From: Collimonas fungivorans Ter331 | GTDB taxonomy: Bacteria > Pseudomonadota > Gammaproteobacteria > Burkholderiales > Burkholderiaceae_D | NCBI RefSeq assembly: GCF_000221045.1 | Contig: NC_015856.1 | Location: forward strand, 2,872,542-2,936,541 | Length of the DNA stretch: 64,000 bases | Direction: 5' to 3' | Shown: positions 24,835 to 35,027 of the stretch, one piece after another | Position numbering within the stretch: the first letter of the stretch is position 1 | Layout of the letters: each line of letters starts with the position of its first letter | Notes under the pieces: model-generated | Seen by the model: the letters and a program-made list of their open reading frames with translations, nothing else | The model's database searches: none | What the model was told of the DNA's origin: nothing | Made by a program: the position numbers and the translations under genes

Positions 24835-25525
24835 GCAGATTATCGACTCCGGGTTGGGGAATGGTTTTCAGAACTTGACCGAGGGCTGGCGCCGTAAAAT
24901 CGCCGGCCACCTGCGGCTGGCCATCCTGCTGCTTGGCCTGCTCAGCCTAGTATGGACGAACAATGCCTATTCTGCATCAAAATCGATACTGGTGTTAGGC
25001 GACAGCCTTTCCGCCGAATACGGACTGGCGCGCGGCAGCGGCTGGGTCGCCTTGCTGCAGCAGCGCCTGAAAGCGGAAAATATCGACGGCAGCGTGGTCA
25101 ACGCCAGCATTAGCGGCGAAACCAGCAGCGGCGGCAAGACGCGCCTGCCGGCCCTGCTGCAGCGCCGGCCGGATATCGTCATCATCGAACTGGGCGGCAA
25201 CGACGCCCTGCGCGGCTTGCAGCTGAGCGCTACCGAAAGCAACCTGCGGGCAATGATCGGCGCGGCCCAGCAAGCCAAGGCCAAGGTCTTGCTGGTGGGC
25301 ATGCGGATTCCGCCCAACTACGGCCGCGACTACACCGAAAAATTCTTTTCGCTGTATGCAACGCTGGCCAAGCAAAACAAGGTGCCGCTGATTCCGTTTC
25401 TGCTGGACGGTGTGGCGGACAAGCCGGAACTGTTCCAGGCCGACCGCATCCATCCGGTCGCCCAGGCCCACCCGATCATGCTGAACAATGTCTGGACCGG
25501 ATTGAAGCCCTTGCTGGCCAAATAG
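24833..25525 (+). CDS. tesA: Arylesterase / thioesterase I (SGNH hydrolase)
   Basis: 230 aa. SGNH blocks: GDSLSAEYG (nucleophile Ser about 56), the oxyanion Gly in SISGETSSGG, GGNDALRG (Asn about 121) and DRIHPVAQAH (catalytic Asp/His about 204-207). An N-terminal hydrophobic segment (LAILLLGLLSLVW) suggests periplasmic export, with an unusually long n-region of about 28 residues. It hydrolyses acyl esters and acyl-CoA thioesters; the physiological substrate is uncertain. AGAGGA precedes the ATG. The start overlaps the divergent ABC gene start. Confidence 0.9.
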   Translation: MQIIDSGLGNGFQNLTEGWRRKIAGHLRLAILLLGLLSLVWTNNAYSASKSILVLGDSLSAEYGLARGSGWVALLQQRLKAENIDGSVVNASISGETSSGGKTRLPALLQRRPDIVIIELGGNDALRGLQLSATESNLRAMIGAAQQAKAKVLLVGMRIPPNYGRDYTEKFFSLYATLAKQNKVPLIPFLLDGVADKPELFQADRIHPVAQAHPIMLNNVWTGLKPLLAK

Positions 25526-25542
25526 CATGCGACGCGCGTGAA

Positions 25543-25638
25543 ATGTCGAGGGAACAAATCGCCGCATTCAAGGCGATCTTCCACGACAACCACCGCCTCT
25601 TGCAGAAACTGAACCAGCGCGACGTGAGCGAAGAATAA
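25543..25638 (+). CDS. Possible 31-aa small protein downstream of tesA
   Basis: A short frame (MSREQIAAFKAIFHDNHRLL, then QKLNQRDVSEE) lies between the tesA stop and the terminator. It is amphipathic and helical, with a charged composition. The ribosome site is weak. It might be a small protein read from the tesA transcript or chance. I do not recognise it. Confidence 0.25.
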   Translation: MSREQIAAFKAIFHDNHRLLQKLNQRDVSEE

Positions 25639-25640
25639 TA

Positions 25641-25679
25641 AAAAAATGCCCATCCCGCTTGCGCCGGATGGGCATTTTT
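25641..25679. terminator. Bidirectional terminator between tesA and ppiD
   Basis: ATGCCCATCC (25646-25655) pairs with GGATGGGCAT (25666-25675), flanked by A and T runs. Confidence 0.92.
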
Positions 25680-25707
25680 CAGATCAGCCAGGCTAATCAG
25701 TTCTGCG

Positions 25708-27639
25708 TCAGTTTTGCTTGGTGCCGTCGTCAGCCGGTGATGCGGTCACGACCGGCTTCAGGATCTTGACCTTGGCTTTCTCTTTCAGCACGTCCACGTA
25801 GGCCAGCATTTCCTGTTGCGCCAGGACGCCGGTGATCTGCTGCTGTTCGGCAGTGCGCCGGGCCTGGTCCTGCGCCGCCGGCTGGCCGACCTTGGCGATC
25901 CGGTACAAGCCGTAGCCCTGCTGCGGCAGCACTACGCCGACAAAGGCAGGCAGCTTGTTGACATTGGCCTTCATCACCGCCTCAAATCCGGCAGGATTGA
26001 TGCCCTGGTTCTTTACCCGCGACACGGTCTGCGTTGCGCCGAAACCGCTGCCGCTGTCTTGCGCGCGCAAGGCAGCCAGCTTTTCTTCGCCGGCTTTCTT
26101 GGCCAGTGCAGCTTCTTCCGTGCGGGTGACCTTGTCGGTGATAATTGCCTTGACCTCTTCAAACGAACGCTTGGTCACTGGCTTGTATTCGGTGACATGG
26201 CCGGCGATAAACGTGTTCGGCGCGATCTCGACCGCTTCGGTGTTGTGCTTGTTCTTCAGCGACTCGTCGGAATACAGTGCAGTCAGGAATTTCTGGTTGT
26301 TGTAGGGAGCGGCGGCTGCGGCAGGATTCGGCTGGCGGCCGAGGTTCGCGGCCGACTGGATCTGCAGGTGCAGCTTGTCGGCAACCGGCTTCAGGCTGTC
26401 GGCCTGTTCATACACCGTGTTGCTGAAAGCTTCCGCCAGTTCCGTGAATTTGCGTGCTGCCAGCTGCTTCTTGATCTCGGCGCCGATATCCGCCTTGACT
26501 TCGTCCAGCGGCTTGACCACCGCTGGCTTGATGCCGGTCAGTTCGATGATGTGATAACCGAAATCGGATTGCACCAGGTCGCTGATCTCGCCCTGCTTCA
26601 GCTTGCTGGCCGCATCTTCGAAAGGCTTGACCATGCTGCCGGCGCCGAAATAACCGAGATCCCCGCCCAGCTCGCCGGAAGCGGTATCCTGCGAATTCGC
26701 CTTGGCGATTTTCGCAAAATCGGCCGGCGTCTTGCGCACTTGGGCCAGCAGGCCTTCCGCCTTGGCCTTGGCGGCAGCTTGCTCGGCGGCCGGCGCATCT
26801 TTTTTCACGGCGATCAGGATGTGGCTGGCGCGGCGTTCTTCCGGCACCGTATAGCGGGCGACATTCTGGTCATAATAGGATTTGATGTCGGCATCGCTGA
26901 CCGTTACCTGGGCAGCAACCGCGGCGCTGTCGAGCAGGACGTAGTCGGCCTTGATCTGTTCGGGGATTTCGAATTCCTTGGCGTTCCTGACGTAATAGTC
27001 CTGCAGCATGGCGTCAGTGACTTTCACTTGCGCGGCATAGTCGGCAGTCTTGAACAGCAGTTCCTGCACGTCGCGTTCCTGGTCGTTGATGTCAGACAAA
27101 CGCATGGCTACCGTTTTAGGCGTAAACGCCGTGGTCTGCACCGCGCCGTTCAGTTGCTGCATCGCCATATCCTGGCGCAGGCGCGCCTCGTACATGGTCG
27201 GCGTCATGCCCTGCGCCGCCAGCAAGGCCTTGTAGCGCTCGTTGTCGAACTTGCCGTCCGCGCCGTGCAATTCCGGCACGCCCATGATGGCTTGCTGCAA
27301 ACTCTGGTCGGATACCGACAGATGTTCGCTGCCGACCGCGGCAACCAGCACGCGCTGCGCGATCAGGTTGTCCAGCACGCCTTGCTTGGCTTGCGGCGTC
27401 TCGACCATCTTCGGGTCGAAACGGTCGCCGAACGCCTGGCGCATGCGGTCCATCTGCTGGCGCAAGGCGGCATCCCAGTCTTGCTGGGTGATCGGCTGGC
27501 CGGCGACTTTCGCCACCGTGTTGGCGCCGTCGCCAAAGCTGCTATAGCTTTGCAGCCCGACCAGTGCAAACGAAGGGATGATCAAGAGCAGCAACAAGAA
27601 CTGCATCAAGCGCTGATGGGTACGGACAAATTCAAACAT
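25708..27639 (-). CDS. ppiD: Periplasmic folding chaperone PpiD (parvulin-type peptidyl-prolyl isomerase)
   Basis: 643 aa. One N-terminal membrane anchor ([19 protein letters not shown], about 11-29) tethers it to the inner membrane; a SurA-like N-domain follows, then a parvulin domain (about 263-365, [15 protein letters not shown] ... [16 protein letters not shown] ... [10 protein letters not shown]) and a C-terminal chaperone part. It assists proteins leaving the Sec translocon. The gene lies after lon, HU and tRNA-Asp on the same strand, the standard proteobacterial order, with its own space of about 100 bases to the tRNA terminator. Confidence 0.93.
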   Translation of the reverse strand: MFEFVRTHQRLMQFLLLLLIIPSFALVGLQSYSSFGDGANTVAKVAGQPITQQDWDAALRQQMDRMRQAFGDRFDPKMVETPQAKQGVLDNLIAQRVLVAAVGSEHLSVSDQSLQQAIMGVPELHGADGKFDNERYKALLAAQGMTPTMYEARLRQDMAMQQLNGAVQTTAFTPKTVAMRLSDINDQERDVQELLFKTADYAAQVKVTDAMLQDYYVRNAKEFEIPEQIKADYVLLDSAAVAAQVTVSDADIKSYYDQNVARYTVPEERRASHILIAVKKDAPAAEQAAAKAKAEGLLAQVRKTPADFAKIAKANSQDTASGELGGDLGYFGAGSMVKPFEDAASKLKQGEISDLVQSDFGYHIIELTGIKPAVVKPLDEVKADIGAEIKKQLAARKFTELAEAFSNTVYEQADSLKPVADKLHLQIQSAANLGRQPNPAAAAAPYNNQKFLTALYSDESLKNKHNTEAVEIAPNTFIAGHVTEYKPVTKRSFEEVKAIITDKVTRTEEAALAKKAGEEKLAALRAQDSGSGFGATQTVSRVKNQGINPAGFEAVMKANVNKLPAFVGVVLPQQGYGLYRIAKVGQPAAQDQARRTAEQQQITGVLAQQEMLAYVDVLKEKAKVKILKPVVTASPADDGTKQN

Positions 27640-27709
27640 GGTCTGCCAATCAAGATCAAAAAGGAAGGCTGCAATAAGAAGGCTGCATTACAAACCGGAC
27701 GTACATAAG

Positions 27710-27739
27710 AAAAAAGGCGAACTCTCGTTCGCCTTTTTT
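27710..27739 (-). terminator. Terminator of the tRNA-Asp transcript
   Basis: GGCGAAC (27716-27722) and GTTCGCC (27727-27733) form a stem flanked by A6 and T6. On the minus strand it lies just past tRNA-Asp and before ppiD. Confidence 0.85.
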
Positions 27740-27745
27740 GTATTT

Positions 27746-27822
27746 TGGCGGAGTGGACGGGACTCGAACCCGCGACCCCCGGCGTGACAGGCCGGTATTC
27801 TAACCAGCTGAACTACCACTCC
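27746..27822 (-). tRNA. tRNA-Asp (GTC)
   Basis: 77 bases reading from GGAGTGG at 27822 to an encoded CCA at 27746-27748. The anticodon loop CCTGTCACG gives anticodon GTC. The T-loop GGTTCGAGTCC and acceptor pairing GGAGTGG/CCACTCC are complete. Confidence 0.97.
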
Positions 27823-27995
27823 TAAAACTGCTTACAAATCTCAGTTGACCTCGAAAACCTACTGCGCGGCCCAATCTCGGTACTGCGATGCTCACCGTGC
27901 TTTCGCACGCCTCCGCTTCTCCTACCGACCTTGGGTCGCTCGCTACGGTTTTGCAAGGCCCACTTATTTGGCGTTTGTCACCACGCCAAAAGACG

Positions 27996-28268
27996 CTAGT
28001 TTACAGCATCTTTCAACGCTTTGCCAGGCTTAAATTTAGGAACTTTCGCTGCCTTGATCTTGATTGCTTCCCCGGTACGCGGATTGCGGCCGGTGCGCGC
28101 TGCGCGTTTGCCTACCGAGAACGTGCCGAAGCCGACCAGCGTTACTGAGCCGTTCTTTTTCAAAGTGGTTTTAACTGCGGCGATCACGGCATCCAACGCG
28201 CGGGTCGACGCGGCCTTGGAAATGTCTGCTGACTTGGCGATGTGATCGATTAATTCGGTTTTGTTCAC
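27996..28268 (-). CDS. HU-family DNA-binding protein
   Basis: 90 aa from GTG 28268, preceded by GAGGGGG at the right distance; the longer upstream frame is not HU-like. Full HU features: helical N-half ([20 protein letters not shown]) and the DNA-binding arm [20 protein letters not shown] with the apical Pro. Nucleoid compaction and DNA bending. Immediately downstream of lon on the same strand, as hupB is in many proteobacteria. No strong terminator follows before tRNA-Asp, only a weak hairpin near 27969-27990. Confidence 0.95.
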   Translation of the reverse strand: MNKTELIDHIAKSADISKAASTRALDAVIAAVKTTLKKNGSVTLVGFGTFSVGKRAARTGRNPRTGEAIKIKAAKVPKFKPGKALKDAVN

Positions 28269-28469
28269 TGAAGCCCCCTCACATGAATTGAAATTCGAGA
28301 TGATGCTTGTTCCGCATTTGTGCGAAAAATCATCGCAGATGGACTGCAGAAAAAAATCTGCAGCTGGTATTAAACAAGCCGCAAAGCCTTGTGTCAAGCG
28401 GTTTGCCGGGGATATGGAAAGGTTTAACCTGATTTTACAAACTTGATATATTCAACACATCCGTATATA

Positions 28470-28497
28470 AAAAAAGCGCTCTTGCGAGCGCTTTTTT
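28470..28497 (-). terminator. Terminator of lon
   Basis: AAAAAAGCGCTC (28470-28481) pairs with GAGCGCTTTTTT (28486-28497). It lies 55 bases past the lon stop. Confidence 0.92.
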
Positions 28498-28551
28498 GCG
28501 AACAGGAATCAGACCGGCGGATTCGATAGCTTATCCGAATCCGCCGCGGGC

Positions 28552-30963
28552 TTAGTGCTTGACCACGCTAGGGTCGGTCTTCTCGCTGCTCTTGGCGACG
28601 CTTGCATCGAGCACTGCTTCCTCGTCGGTCAAAGGCACAGGCTGCCGCTCCAGGGCGATTTCCAGCACCTTGTCGATCCAGCGCACCGGCACGATTTCCA
28701 GCTTGTTCTTGACGTTGTCCGGAATTTCGGCCAGGTCCTTCACATTCTGCTCTGGAATCAATACCGTCTTGATGCCGCCGCGATGCGCCGCCAGCAGTTT
28801 TTCCTTCAGGCCGCCGATAGGCAGGACTTCGCCGCGCAAGGTGATTTCACCTGTCATGGCGACATCCGCCCGCACCGGAATCCCGGTGAAGATCGACACC
28901 AGGGCGGTCGTCATGCCGACGCCGGCCGACGGTCCGTCCTTCGGCGTCGCGCCTTCCGGCACGTGGATATGGATATCGCTCTTCTCGAACGCCTCACCCC
29001 GGATGCCCAGTTTCGCGGCGCGGCTGCGCATCACCGTACGCGCTGCCTCGATCGATTCCTTCATCACATCGCCCAGGGTGCCGGTACGGATGATTGCGCC
29101 CTTGCCCGGCATCTTGACGGCTTCGATGGTCAGCAGTTCGCCGCCCACTTCAGTCCATGCCAGTCCGACCACCTGGCCGATCTGATTTTCTTTTTCGGCG
29201 ACACCGAAGTCGAAACGCCGCACACCGAGGAATTTATCGATGTTCTTGGAGGTGACTGCGACCTTCTTCTCTTGTTTCTTCAACAGCAGCAGCTTGACCA
29301 CCTTGCGGCAGATCTTGGAGATTTCCCGTTCCAGCGAACGCACACCCGCTTCACGCGTGTAGTAGCGGATGATGTCGCGGATCGCGCTTTCGGCCAGGGT
29401 GATTTCCTCGACCTTCAAACCATTGTTCTTGATTTGCTTAGGCAGCAGGTAACGCAAGGCGATGTTGGTCTTTTCATCTTCGGTGTAGCCGGACAGGCGA
29501 ATCACTTCCATCCGGTCCAGCAGCGCCGGCGGAATATTGAAGGAATTCGACGTCGCCACGAACATCACGTCCGACAAGTCGAAATCGACTTCGATGTAAT
29601 GGTCCGAGAAAGTATGGTTCTGCTCCGGATCCAGCACTTCCAGCAAGGCCGAAGACGGATCGCCGCGGAAATCCATGCCGAGCTTGTCGATCTCGTCCAG
29701 CAGGAACAGCGGATTGCGCACCCCGACCTTGGCCAGGCTTTGCAATATCTTGCCTGGCATGGAGCCGATGTAGGTACGGCGATGGCCGCGGATCTCTGCT
29801 TCGTCGCGCACGCCGCCCAGGGCCATCCGCACGAACTTGCGGTTGGTGGCGCGGGCGATCGACTGCCCCAGCGAGGTTTTACCCACGCCCGGAGGACCGA
29901 CGAAACACAGGATCGGCGCTTTCAGCTTGTCGACGCGCTGTTGCACGGCAAGATATTCCAGGATGCGTTCTTTAACTTTATCCAGGCCGTAGTGGTCGCC
30001 TTCCAGCACTTTCTCGGCATTGCCCAGTTCGTTGTTGACCTTGGATTTTTTCTTCCAAGGCAAACCGACCAGCGTATCGATATAGTTGCGCACCACGGTC
30101 GCTTCGGCTGACATCGGCGACATCAGCTTCAGCTTCTTCAGCTCGCTCTGCGCCTTTTCCAGCGCTTCCTTAGGCATCTTGGCGGACAGGATCTTCTTTT
30201 CCAGCTCTTCCAGGTCCGCGCCTTCTTCGCCTTCGCCCAATTCCTTCTGGATCGCCTTGACCTGCTCGTTCAGGTAGTATTCGCGCTGCGATTTTTCCAT
30301 CTGGCGCTTGACGCGGCCGCGGATGCGTTTTTCAACTTGCAGGATATCCAGTTCGCCTTCGAGCTGGCCCAGCAGGTGCTCGTAACGCTTGGCGATATTG
30401 AAGATTTCCAGGATCACCTGTTTTTGCTCAAGCTTCAGCGGCAAGTGCGCGGCAATGGTGTCGGCCAGGCGGCCGGCGTCATCGATGCCGGACAGCGAAG
30501 TGAGGATCTCAGGCGGAATCTTCTTGTTCAGTTTGACGTACTGGTCGAATTGCTGAACGATGGCGCGACGCATCGCCTCCACCTCGGCCTCGTCGCCCAG
30601 TTCGGAGTCGACCGGCGTCAGGTCCGCCACAAAATGCGTGTCGAGCTCGCTGATGTGATGGATGCGCGCACGCTGCGCCCCTTCCACCAGCACCTTGACG
30701 GTGCCGTCGGGCAGTTTCAGCATTTGCAAGATATTGGCGACGCAGCCGATTTCATAAATATCGTCCGGCGACGGTTCGTCCTTGGCGGCGGCTTTCTGGG
30801 CCGCGAGCATGATGCTCTTGCCTTGCTCCATGGCAGCTTCAAGCGCCTTGATCGACTTTGGACGACCGACGAACAATGGAATCACCATATGCGGGAATAC
30901 CACGACATCCCGTAAAGGCAACAGAGGCAACTGAGTTTGTTCAGTAAATGTAGAAGTCGTCAT
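28552..30963 (-). CDS. lon: ATP-dependent protease La (Lon)
   Basis: 803 aa from the ATG at 30963 (AGGG upstream); an in-frame TTG at 30978 is less likely. Order: LON substrate-recognition domain (PLLPLRDVVVFPHM, from about residue 13), coiled-coil region, AAA+ ATPase with Walker A GPPGVGKTSLG (about 356), sensor segments, and the Ser-Lys protease with Ser in PKDGPSAGVGM (about 675) and Lys in GGLKEKLLAAHRGG (about 718). It degrades misfolded and regulatory proteins. Followed by HU and preceded by clpX, all on one strand but with separate terminators. Confidence 0.97.
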   Translation of the reverse strand: MTTSTFTEQTQLPLLPLRDVVVFPHMVIPLFVGRPKSIKALEAAMEQGKSIMLAAQKAAAKDEPSPDDIYEIGCVANILQMLKLPDGTVKVLVEGAQRARIHHISELDTHFVADLTPVDSELGDEAEVEAMRRAIVQQFDQYVKLNKKIPPEILTSLSGIDDAGRLADTIAAHLPLKLEQKQVILEIFNIAKRYEHLLGQLEGELDILQVEKRIRGRVKRQMEKSQREYYLNEQVKAIQKELGEGEEGADLEELEKKILSAKMPKEALEKAQSELKKLKLMSPMSAEATVVRNYIDTLVGLPWKKKSKVNNELGNAEKVLEGDHYGLDKVKERILEYLAVQQRVDKLKAPILCFVGPPGVGKTSLGQSIARATNRKFVRMALGGVRDEAEIRGHRRTYIGSMPGKILQSLAKVGVRNPLFLLDEIDKLGMDFRGDPSSALLEVLDPEQNHTFSDHYIEVDFDLSDVMFVATSNSFNIPPALLDRMEVIRLSGYTEDEKTNIALRYLLPKQIKNNGLKVEEITLAESAIRDIIRYYTREAGVRSLEREISKICRKVVKLLLLKKQEKKVAVTSKNIDKFLGVRRFDFGVAEKENQIGQVVGLAWTEVGGELLTIEAVKMPGKGAIIRTGTLGDVMKESIEAARTVMRSRAAKLGIRGEAFEKSDIHIHVPEGATPKDGPSAGVGMTTALVSIFTGIPVRADVAMTGEITLRGEVLPIGGLKEKLLAAHRGGIKTVLIPEQNVKDLAEIPDNVKNKLEIVPVRWIDKVLEIALERQPVPLTDEEAVLDASVAKSSEKTDPSVVKH

Positions 30964-31300
30964 GGTGAGCCCTATCAAAAAATCTTATTAATGATGTTGG
31001 CACGAGTGGCCGAAACTCAAGCCCCGGTTTCAACAATAAATCACCACTTCTATTTGCAGCACTAGACTAATAGTTTGCGATGGCCAATAAAAAAGCCACA
31101 CGCGAAGGTAACTTCGGGTGGCTTTGCGATTGAAGCCGAATCGTATGTTTTGGCAAATTGTACTACTTTTGGCCCAAAAACCTGCTTAAACCCCTGTTTT
31201 TTACATGGCTTTACAAATTTTCGGGTTTTATGCCGCCGCCGGCAGCCGGCCCTGGGCAAGGCCAACCCGGCGGGATAAACGCCGGCGCGCCGCCAGCGCC
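30964..31300 (-). other. clpX-lon intergenic region
   Basis: 337 bases. It holds the clpX terminator (31089-31125) and the lon leader. A heat-shock promoter is expected before lon; GTTGAAA (minus strand, 31028-31034) resembles a sigma-32 -35 element, but no convincing CCCCAT-type -10 follows. Confidence 0.5.
31089..31125 (-). terminator. Terminator of clpX
   Basis: On the minus strand AAAGCCAC pairs with GTGGCTTT, extended inward by CGAAG/CTTCG, and is followed by six T. Confidence 0.85.
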
Positions 31301-32569
31301 TTATTTCGCGCCAGACACCTTCGGTTGTTCATGGTAAATCAGCAACGGTTTGGCGCCGCTGTTGACGGTATTTTCATCCACCACGACCTTGGCGACATTC
31401 TGCTGGCTTGGCAAATCGTACATAACGTCCAGCAACACGTGCTCCAGGATCGAACGCAGGCCGCGGGCGCCGGTTTTGCGCGCCAGGGCACGCTTGGCGA
31501 TGGCTTGCAGCGCCGCCGGGCGGATTTCCAGCTCGGCGCCTTCCATCTGCAGCAGCTTGGAATACTGCTTGACCAGGGCGTTCTTGGGCGCGATCAGGAT
31601 CTCGATCAGCGCTTCCTCGTTCAGCTCGGCCAGGGTGGCAATCACCGGCAGGCGGCCGACCAGTTCCGGGATCAGGCCGAAGCGCGTCAGATCCTCGGGT
31701 TCGGCATCCAGCAGCACCTCGCTGGAAGTGCGCTGGCTCTGGCTCTTCACATTTGCCGAAAAACCAATGCCGCTCTTTTCCGAGCGCTCGGAAATGATCT
31801 TGGCCAGGCCGTCGAAAGCGCCGCCGCAGATGAACAGGATGTTGGTGGTGTCGATCTGCACGAAATCCTGGTTCGGATGCTTGCGCCCGCCTTGCGGCGG
31901 CACCGATGCCATGGTGCCTTCGATCAGCTTCAGCAGCGCCTGCTGCACGCCCTCGCCCGAGACGTCGCGGGTAATCGACGGGTTGTCCGATTTGCGCGAA
32001 ATCTTGTCGATTTCATCGATGTAGACGATGCCCCGCTGCGCCTTCTCGACTTCGTAATTGCAATTCTGCAGCAGCTTCTGGATGATGTTCTCGACGTCCT
32101 CGCCGACATAACCGGCTTCGGTCAGGGTCGTCGCATCGGCGATCACGAAAGGCACGTTCAGCATGCGCGCCAGGGTCTGCGCCAGCAGCGTCTTGCCGGA
32201 GCCGGTCGGACCGACCAGCAGGATATTGCTTTTCGCCAGCTCGATGTCGTCCTTCTTGCCGAGATGCTTGAGGCGCTTGTAATGGTTGTACACCGCCACC
32301 GACAAGATCCGCTTGGCAGGTTCCTGGCCGATCACATACTGGTCGAGCAGTTCGCTGATTTCCTGCGGAATAGGCAGTTCCGATTTTTGACCATCCAGCG
32401 TTTCGACATTCGATGCTTCATCGGTAATGATGTCATTACAGAGGTCGATACATTCATCGCAAATGAATACCGATGGCCCAGCGATGAGTTTTTTCACTTC
32501 ATGCTGGCTTTTGCCGCAGAAGGAACAATAAAGCAGTTTTTCGCCGCTGGAAGATTTTTTATCAGACAT
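31301..32569 (-). CDS. clpX: ATP-dependent Clp protease ATP-binding subunit ClpX
   Basis: 422 aa. N-terminal zinc-binding domain (YCSFCGKSQ ... [10 protein letters not shown], residues 15-50), AAA+ module with Walker [12 protein letters not shown] (about 120), pore loop GYVGEDV (about 154), Walker [11 protein letters not shown] (about 185) and a ClpP-binding loop region. It unfolds substrates and feeds them to ClpP. clpP lies 210 bases upstream on the same strand. Confidence 0.97.
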   Translation of the reverse strand: MSDKKSSSGEKLLYCSFCGKSQHEVKKLIAGPSVFICDECIDLCNDIITDEASNVETLDGQKSELPIPQEISELLDQYVIGQEPAKRILSVAVYNHYKRLKHLGKKDDIELAKSNILLVGPTGSGKTLLAQTLARMLNVPFVIADATTLTEAGYVGEDVENIIQKLLQNCNYEVEKAQRGIVYIDEIDKISRKSDNPSITRDVSGEGVQQALLKLIEGTMASVPPQGGRKHPNQDFVQIDTTNILFICGGAFDGLAKIISERSEKSGIGFSANVKSQSQRTSSEVLLDAEPEDLTRFGLIPELVGRLPVIATLAELNEEALIEILIAPKNALVKQYSKLLQMEGAELEIRPAALQAIAKRALARKTGARGLRSILEHVLLDVMYDLPSQQNVAKVVVDENTVNSGAKPLLIYHEQPKVSGAK

Positions 32570-32710
32570 AAAGGCAGAGTTTAAGTAACACTATAAGGAG
32601 GTGGGCCACCGCATTGATTCGCGATATTGATTGCAGTATTGGTTCGCAGTATAGGTTTTATCTTACCCGCGAAATCCAGATTCGTCACGCCCGGGCGATT
32701 TTTGAAAAGC

Positions 32711-32742
32711 AAAACGCCCGCGCCTTTGGGGCCGGGCGTTTT
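32711..32742 (-). terminator. Terminator-like hairpin between clpP and clpX
   Basis: AAAACGCCCG (32711-32720) pairs with CGGGCGTTTT (32733-32742). The T run on the minus strand is short (TTTT, then GCTTTT), so partial read-through into clpX is plausible. Confidence 0.65.
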
Positions 32743-32779
32743 ATCCGGTTTTATCCCGGGATTATGCGTTCTGCAGCAA

Positions 32780-33406
32780 TCAAGCGCGTGTCGCCAGGAC
32801 TTTATCAATCAGGCCATACTCCACAGCCGCATCCGCGGACATGAAATTGTCCCGGTCCGTATCCTTGCTGATCTGCTCAATGCTTCTGCCGGTCTTGTCC
32901 GCCAGGATGCCGTTCAGGCGTTCGCGCAGGTACAGGATTTCACGCGCCTGGATTTCGATATCCGAGGCCTGGCCTTGGGCGCCGCCCAGGGGCTGGTGAA
33001 TCATGATGCGCGAATTAGGCAGCGAGAAACGTTTGCCCTTGGCGCCTGCAGCCAGCAGGAAAGCGCCCATCGAGGCCGCCATGCCGGTGCACAAGGTGGA
33101 GATTTCAGGCTTGACGAACTGCATGGTGTCGTAAATCGCCATGCCGGCAGATACCGAACCGCCGGGAGAATTGATATATAAAGAAATATCCTTATCCGGA
33201 TTTTCACTTTCCAGGAACAGCAGTTGCGCCACCACCAGGTTGGCGGTCTGGTCGTTGACCGGACCTACCAGGAAAATGATGCGTTCGCGCAGCAGGCGCG
33301 AATAGATGTCATAGGAACGCTCGCCGCGGCCACTCTGCTCAATCACGATAGGCACCATGCCGAGCATGTCAGTATCCAGTGCCGAATTACGATTAAAGCC
33401 TGTCAT
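32780..33406 (-). CDS. clpP: ATP-dependent Clp protease proteolytic subunit ClpP
   Basis: 208 aa serine peptidase forming the 14-subunit chamber. Catalytic Ser in [11 protein letters not shown] (about 108), His in [10 protein letters not shown] (about 133), Asp in [11 protein letters not shown] (about 182-184). The N-terminal sequence before [12 protein letters not shown] is the usual propeptide-like segment. Between tig and clpX. Confidence 0.97.
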   Translation of the reverse strand: MTGFNRNSALDTDMLGMVPIVIEQSGRGERSYDIYSRLLRERIIFLVGPVNDQTANLVVAQLLFLESENPDKDISLYINSPGGSVSAGMAIYDTMQFVKPEISTLCTGMAASMGAFLLAAGAKGKRFSLPNSRIMIHQPLGGAQGQASDIEIQAREILYLRERLNGILADKTGRSIEQISKDTDRDNFMSADAAVEYGLIDKVLATRA

Positions 33407-33503
33407 ATTTTTCCTTATGGAGAGCGCTCAAAACTTAATCAAACCACCGAACCGGTCCAGGCTCGCGGCCTGGACCTGAGGTACAGCTTAAAATACCGGC
33501 TGA

Positions 33504-34856
33504 TTAAGCTTGTTGCCCGTTGTTGCTCATTAATTCATCGAATGCAACCGACTTTTCAGTCACTTTCGATTTGCCCAGCACATAGTTAACGACGTTTTCT
33601 TCCAAAACAAGGGCTTCGACCTCTGCCAGGCGGCGGCGATCGCTGAAATAATATTTCAGGACTTGTTGCGGGTCTTCGTAGCTCTGCGCAAAGTCTTCGA
33701 CCTGGGCTTTGACTTGCTCTGGCGTTGCCTGCAGCTGGTTTTCCTTGACCACTTCGGCCAGGATCAGGCCCAGGCGCACACGACGCTCAGCCTGGGCTGT
33801 GAACAGCTCCGGCGGGAACGGCATGTCGTTGACCTTCATGCCGCGCTGCGCCATGTCCTGGCGTGTCATTTCAACCAGGCGCTCGACGTCTTGGTCGACC
33901 AGCGCTTTCGGTACTTCCAGGTCGCTCACCTTGATCAGCGCATCCATCACGCTGTCTTTGTTCTTGGCCTTGACGCGGGAACCGACTTCACGCTCCAGGT
34001 TGAGCTTGATGTCAGCGCGCATCTTGGTCAGGTCGCCGTCTTCGATGCCCAGGGTTTTAGCAAACTCGGCATCGACTTCCGGCAGGTGCGCCCATTCCAG
34101 CTTCTTCAGCGTGATGGTGAATTCCGCAGTCTTGCCGGCGACGTCCTTGCCGTGGTAATCGGCAGGGAAAGCCAGTTCAAAGGTCTTGGCTTCGCCGACC
34201 TTCAGGCCGATGGTCGCGTTTTCGAACTCAGGCAGCATGCGGCCTTCGCCCAGCACGTAAGCGTAGTCATCGGCTTTGCCGCCCTGGAATTCAACGCCAT
34301 CGATCTTGCCGACGAAATCGACAGTCACGCGGTCGCCGTTCTTGGCTGTCAGGTCGCTGCCGCCATCGCCGTGCGCGCCTTGCTCGCCCTTGACGTGGTA
34401 GTGCACGCGCTGCTTGCGCAGGATGTCGATGGTCTTGTCGATTTCGGCATCGCTGACTTCAGCCTTGGTCTTTTCGACTTCAACGCTGGTCAGGTCGCCG
34501 ATCTTGACTTCAGGATAGATTTCGAAAGTAGCATCGAACGCCAGCGTGCCTTCAGCCACGCCTTCGCTGCCCTTTGGCTCGATACGCGGATAACCGGCAA
34601 CGCGCAGGTTGTTTTCGTTGGCAGCGGTGTTGAAGGCATTGCCGACCTTGTCGTTCAGCACTTCGGTTTCGACCTGGTAGCCGTATTGTGCAGCGACCAT
34701 CTTCATCGGCACTTTACCTGGGCGGAAGCCAGGCGCTTTTGCAGTGCGGGCGCGGACCTTCAGGCGCTTTTCGACTTCGGTTTGCACTTCGCTCACAGCG
34801 ATTGTGAGGGTCAGGCGGCGTTCAAGTTTATCCAGAGTTTCGACTGCAGTTGCCAT
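33504..34856 (-). CDS. tig: Trigger factor
   Basis: 450 aa ribosome-associated chaperone. The ribosome-binding N-domain includes the variant signature [13 protein letters not shown] (about 43-55); an FKBP-type isomerase domain follows (about 165-250, [20 protein letters not shown] in part); the C-terminal arm domain completes it. First gene of the tig-clpP-clpX series and 97 bases from clpP. Confidence 0.97.
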   Translation of the reverse strand: MATAVETLDKLERRLTLTIAVSEVQTEVEKRLKVRARTAKAPGFRPGKVPMKMVAAQYGYQVETEVLNDKVGNAFNTAANENNLRVAGYPRIEPKGSEGVAEGTLAFDATFEIYPEVKIGDLTSVEVEKTKAEVSDAEIDKTIDILRKQRVHYHVKGEQGAHGDGGSDLTAKNGDRVTVDFVGKIDGVEFQGGKADDYAYVLGEGRMLPEFENATIGLKVGEAKTFELAFPADYHGKDVAGKTAEFTITLKKLEWAHLPEVDAEFAKTLGIEDGDLTKMRADIKLNLEREVGSRVKAKNKDSVMDALIKVSDLEVPKALVDQDVERLVEMTRQDMAQRGMKVNDMPFPPELFTAQAERRVRLGLILAEVVKENQLQATPEQVKAQVEDFAQSYEDPQQVLKYYFSDRRRLAEVEALVLEENVVNYVLGKSKVTEKSVAFDELMSNNGQQA

Positions 34857-34967
34857 GTGGATCGTCCAAAAATTAAAAATTCCGTGGTGCGGCTAAGGCC
34901 AATGCGGGGTAAAACGATGAAATGTTGTCATTTCCACCCCAACCCTGCCGCGCTAAAGTCCGATATT

Positions 34968-34996
34968 CTATACGTAAAACAGGCCGTTGCGCCAAA
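34968..34996 (-). promoter_or_regulatory. Candidate sigma-70 promoter of tig
   Basis: On the minus strand TTGGCG (34996-34991) and TATAGA (34973-34968) are 17 bases apart, about 110 bases before the tig start. The only good candidate in the creA-tig space. Confidence 0.55.
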
Positions 34997-35027
34997 ACGC
35001 ATCGCTCCGCGCAGGCAATAAGCCCGC

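Noticed and set aside
25816-27708. Open frame of 630 codons on the plus strand opposite ppiD
   Set aside because: Antisense shadow of a well-supported gene; the product resembles no protein and no ribosome site is present.
27823-27995. Possible RNA gene between HU and tRNA-Asp
   Set aside because: I looked for tRNA- or sRNA-like structure and saw only one weak hairpin (TTTGGCGT/ACGCCAAA).
31028-31034. GTTGAAA as a sigma-32 -35 element for lon
   Set aside because: A heat-shock promoter is expected, but I cannot find a CCCCAT-type -10 at 13-15 bases, so I do not call it.
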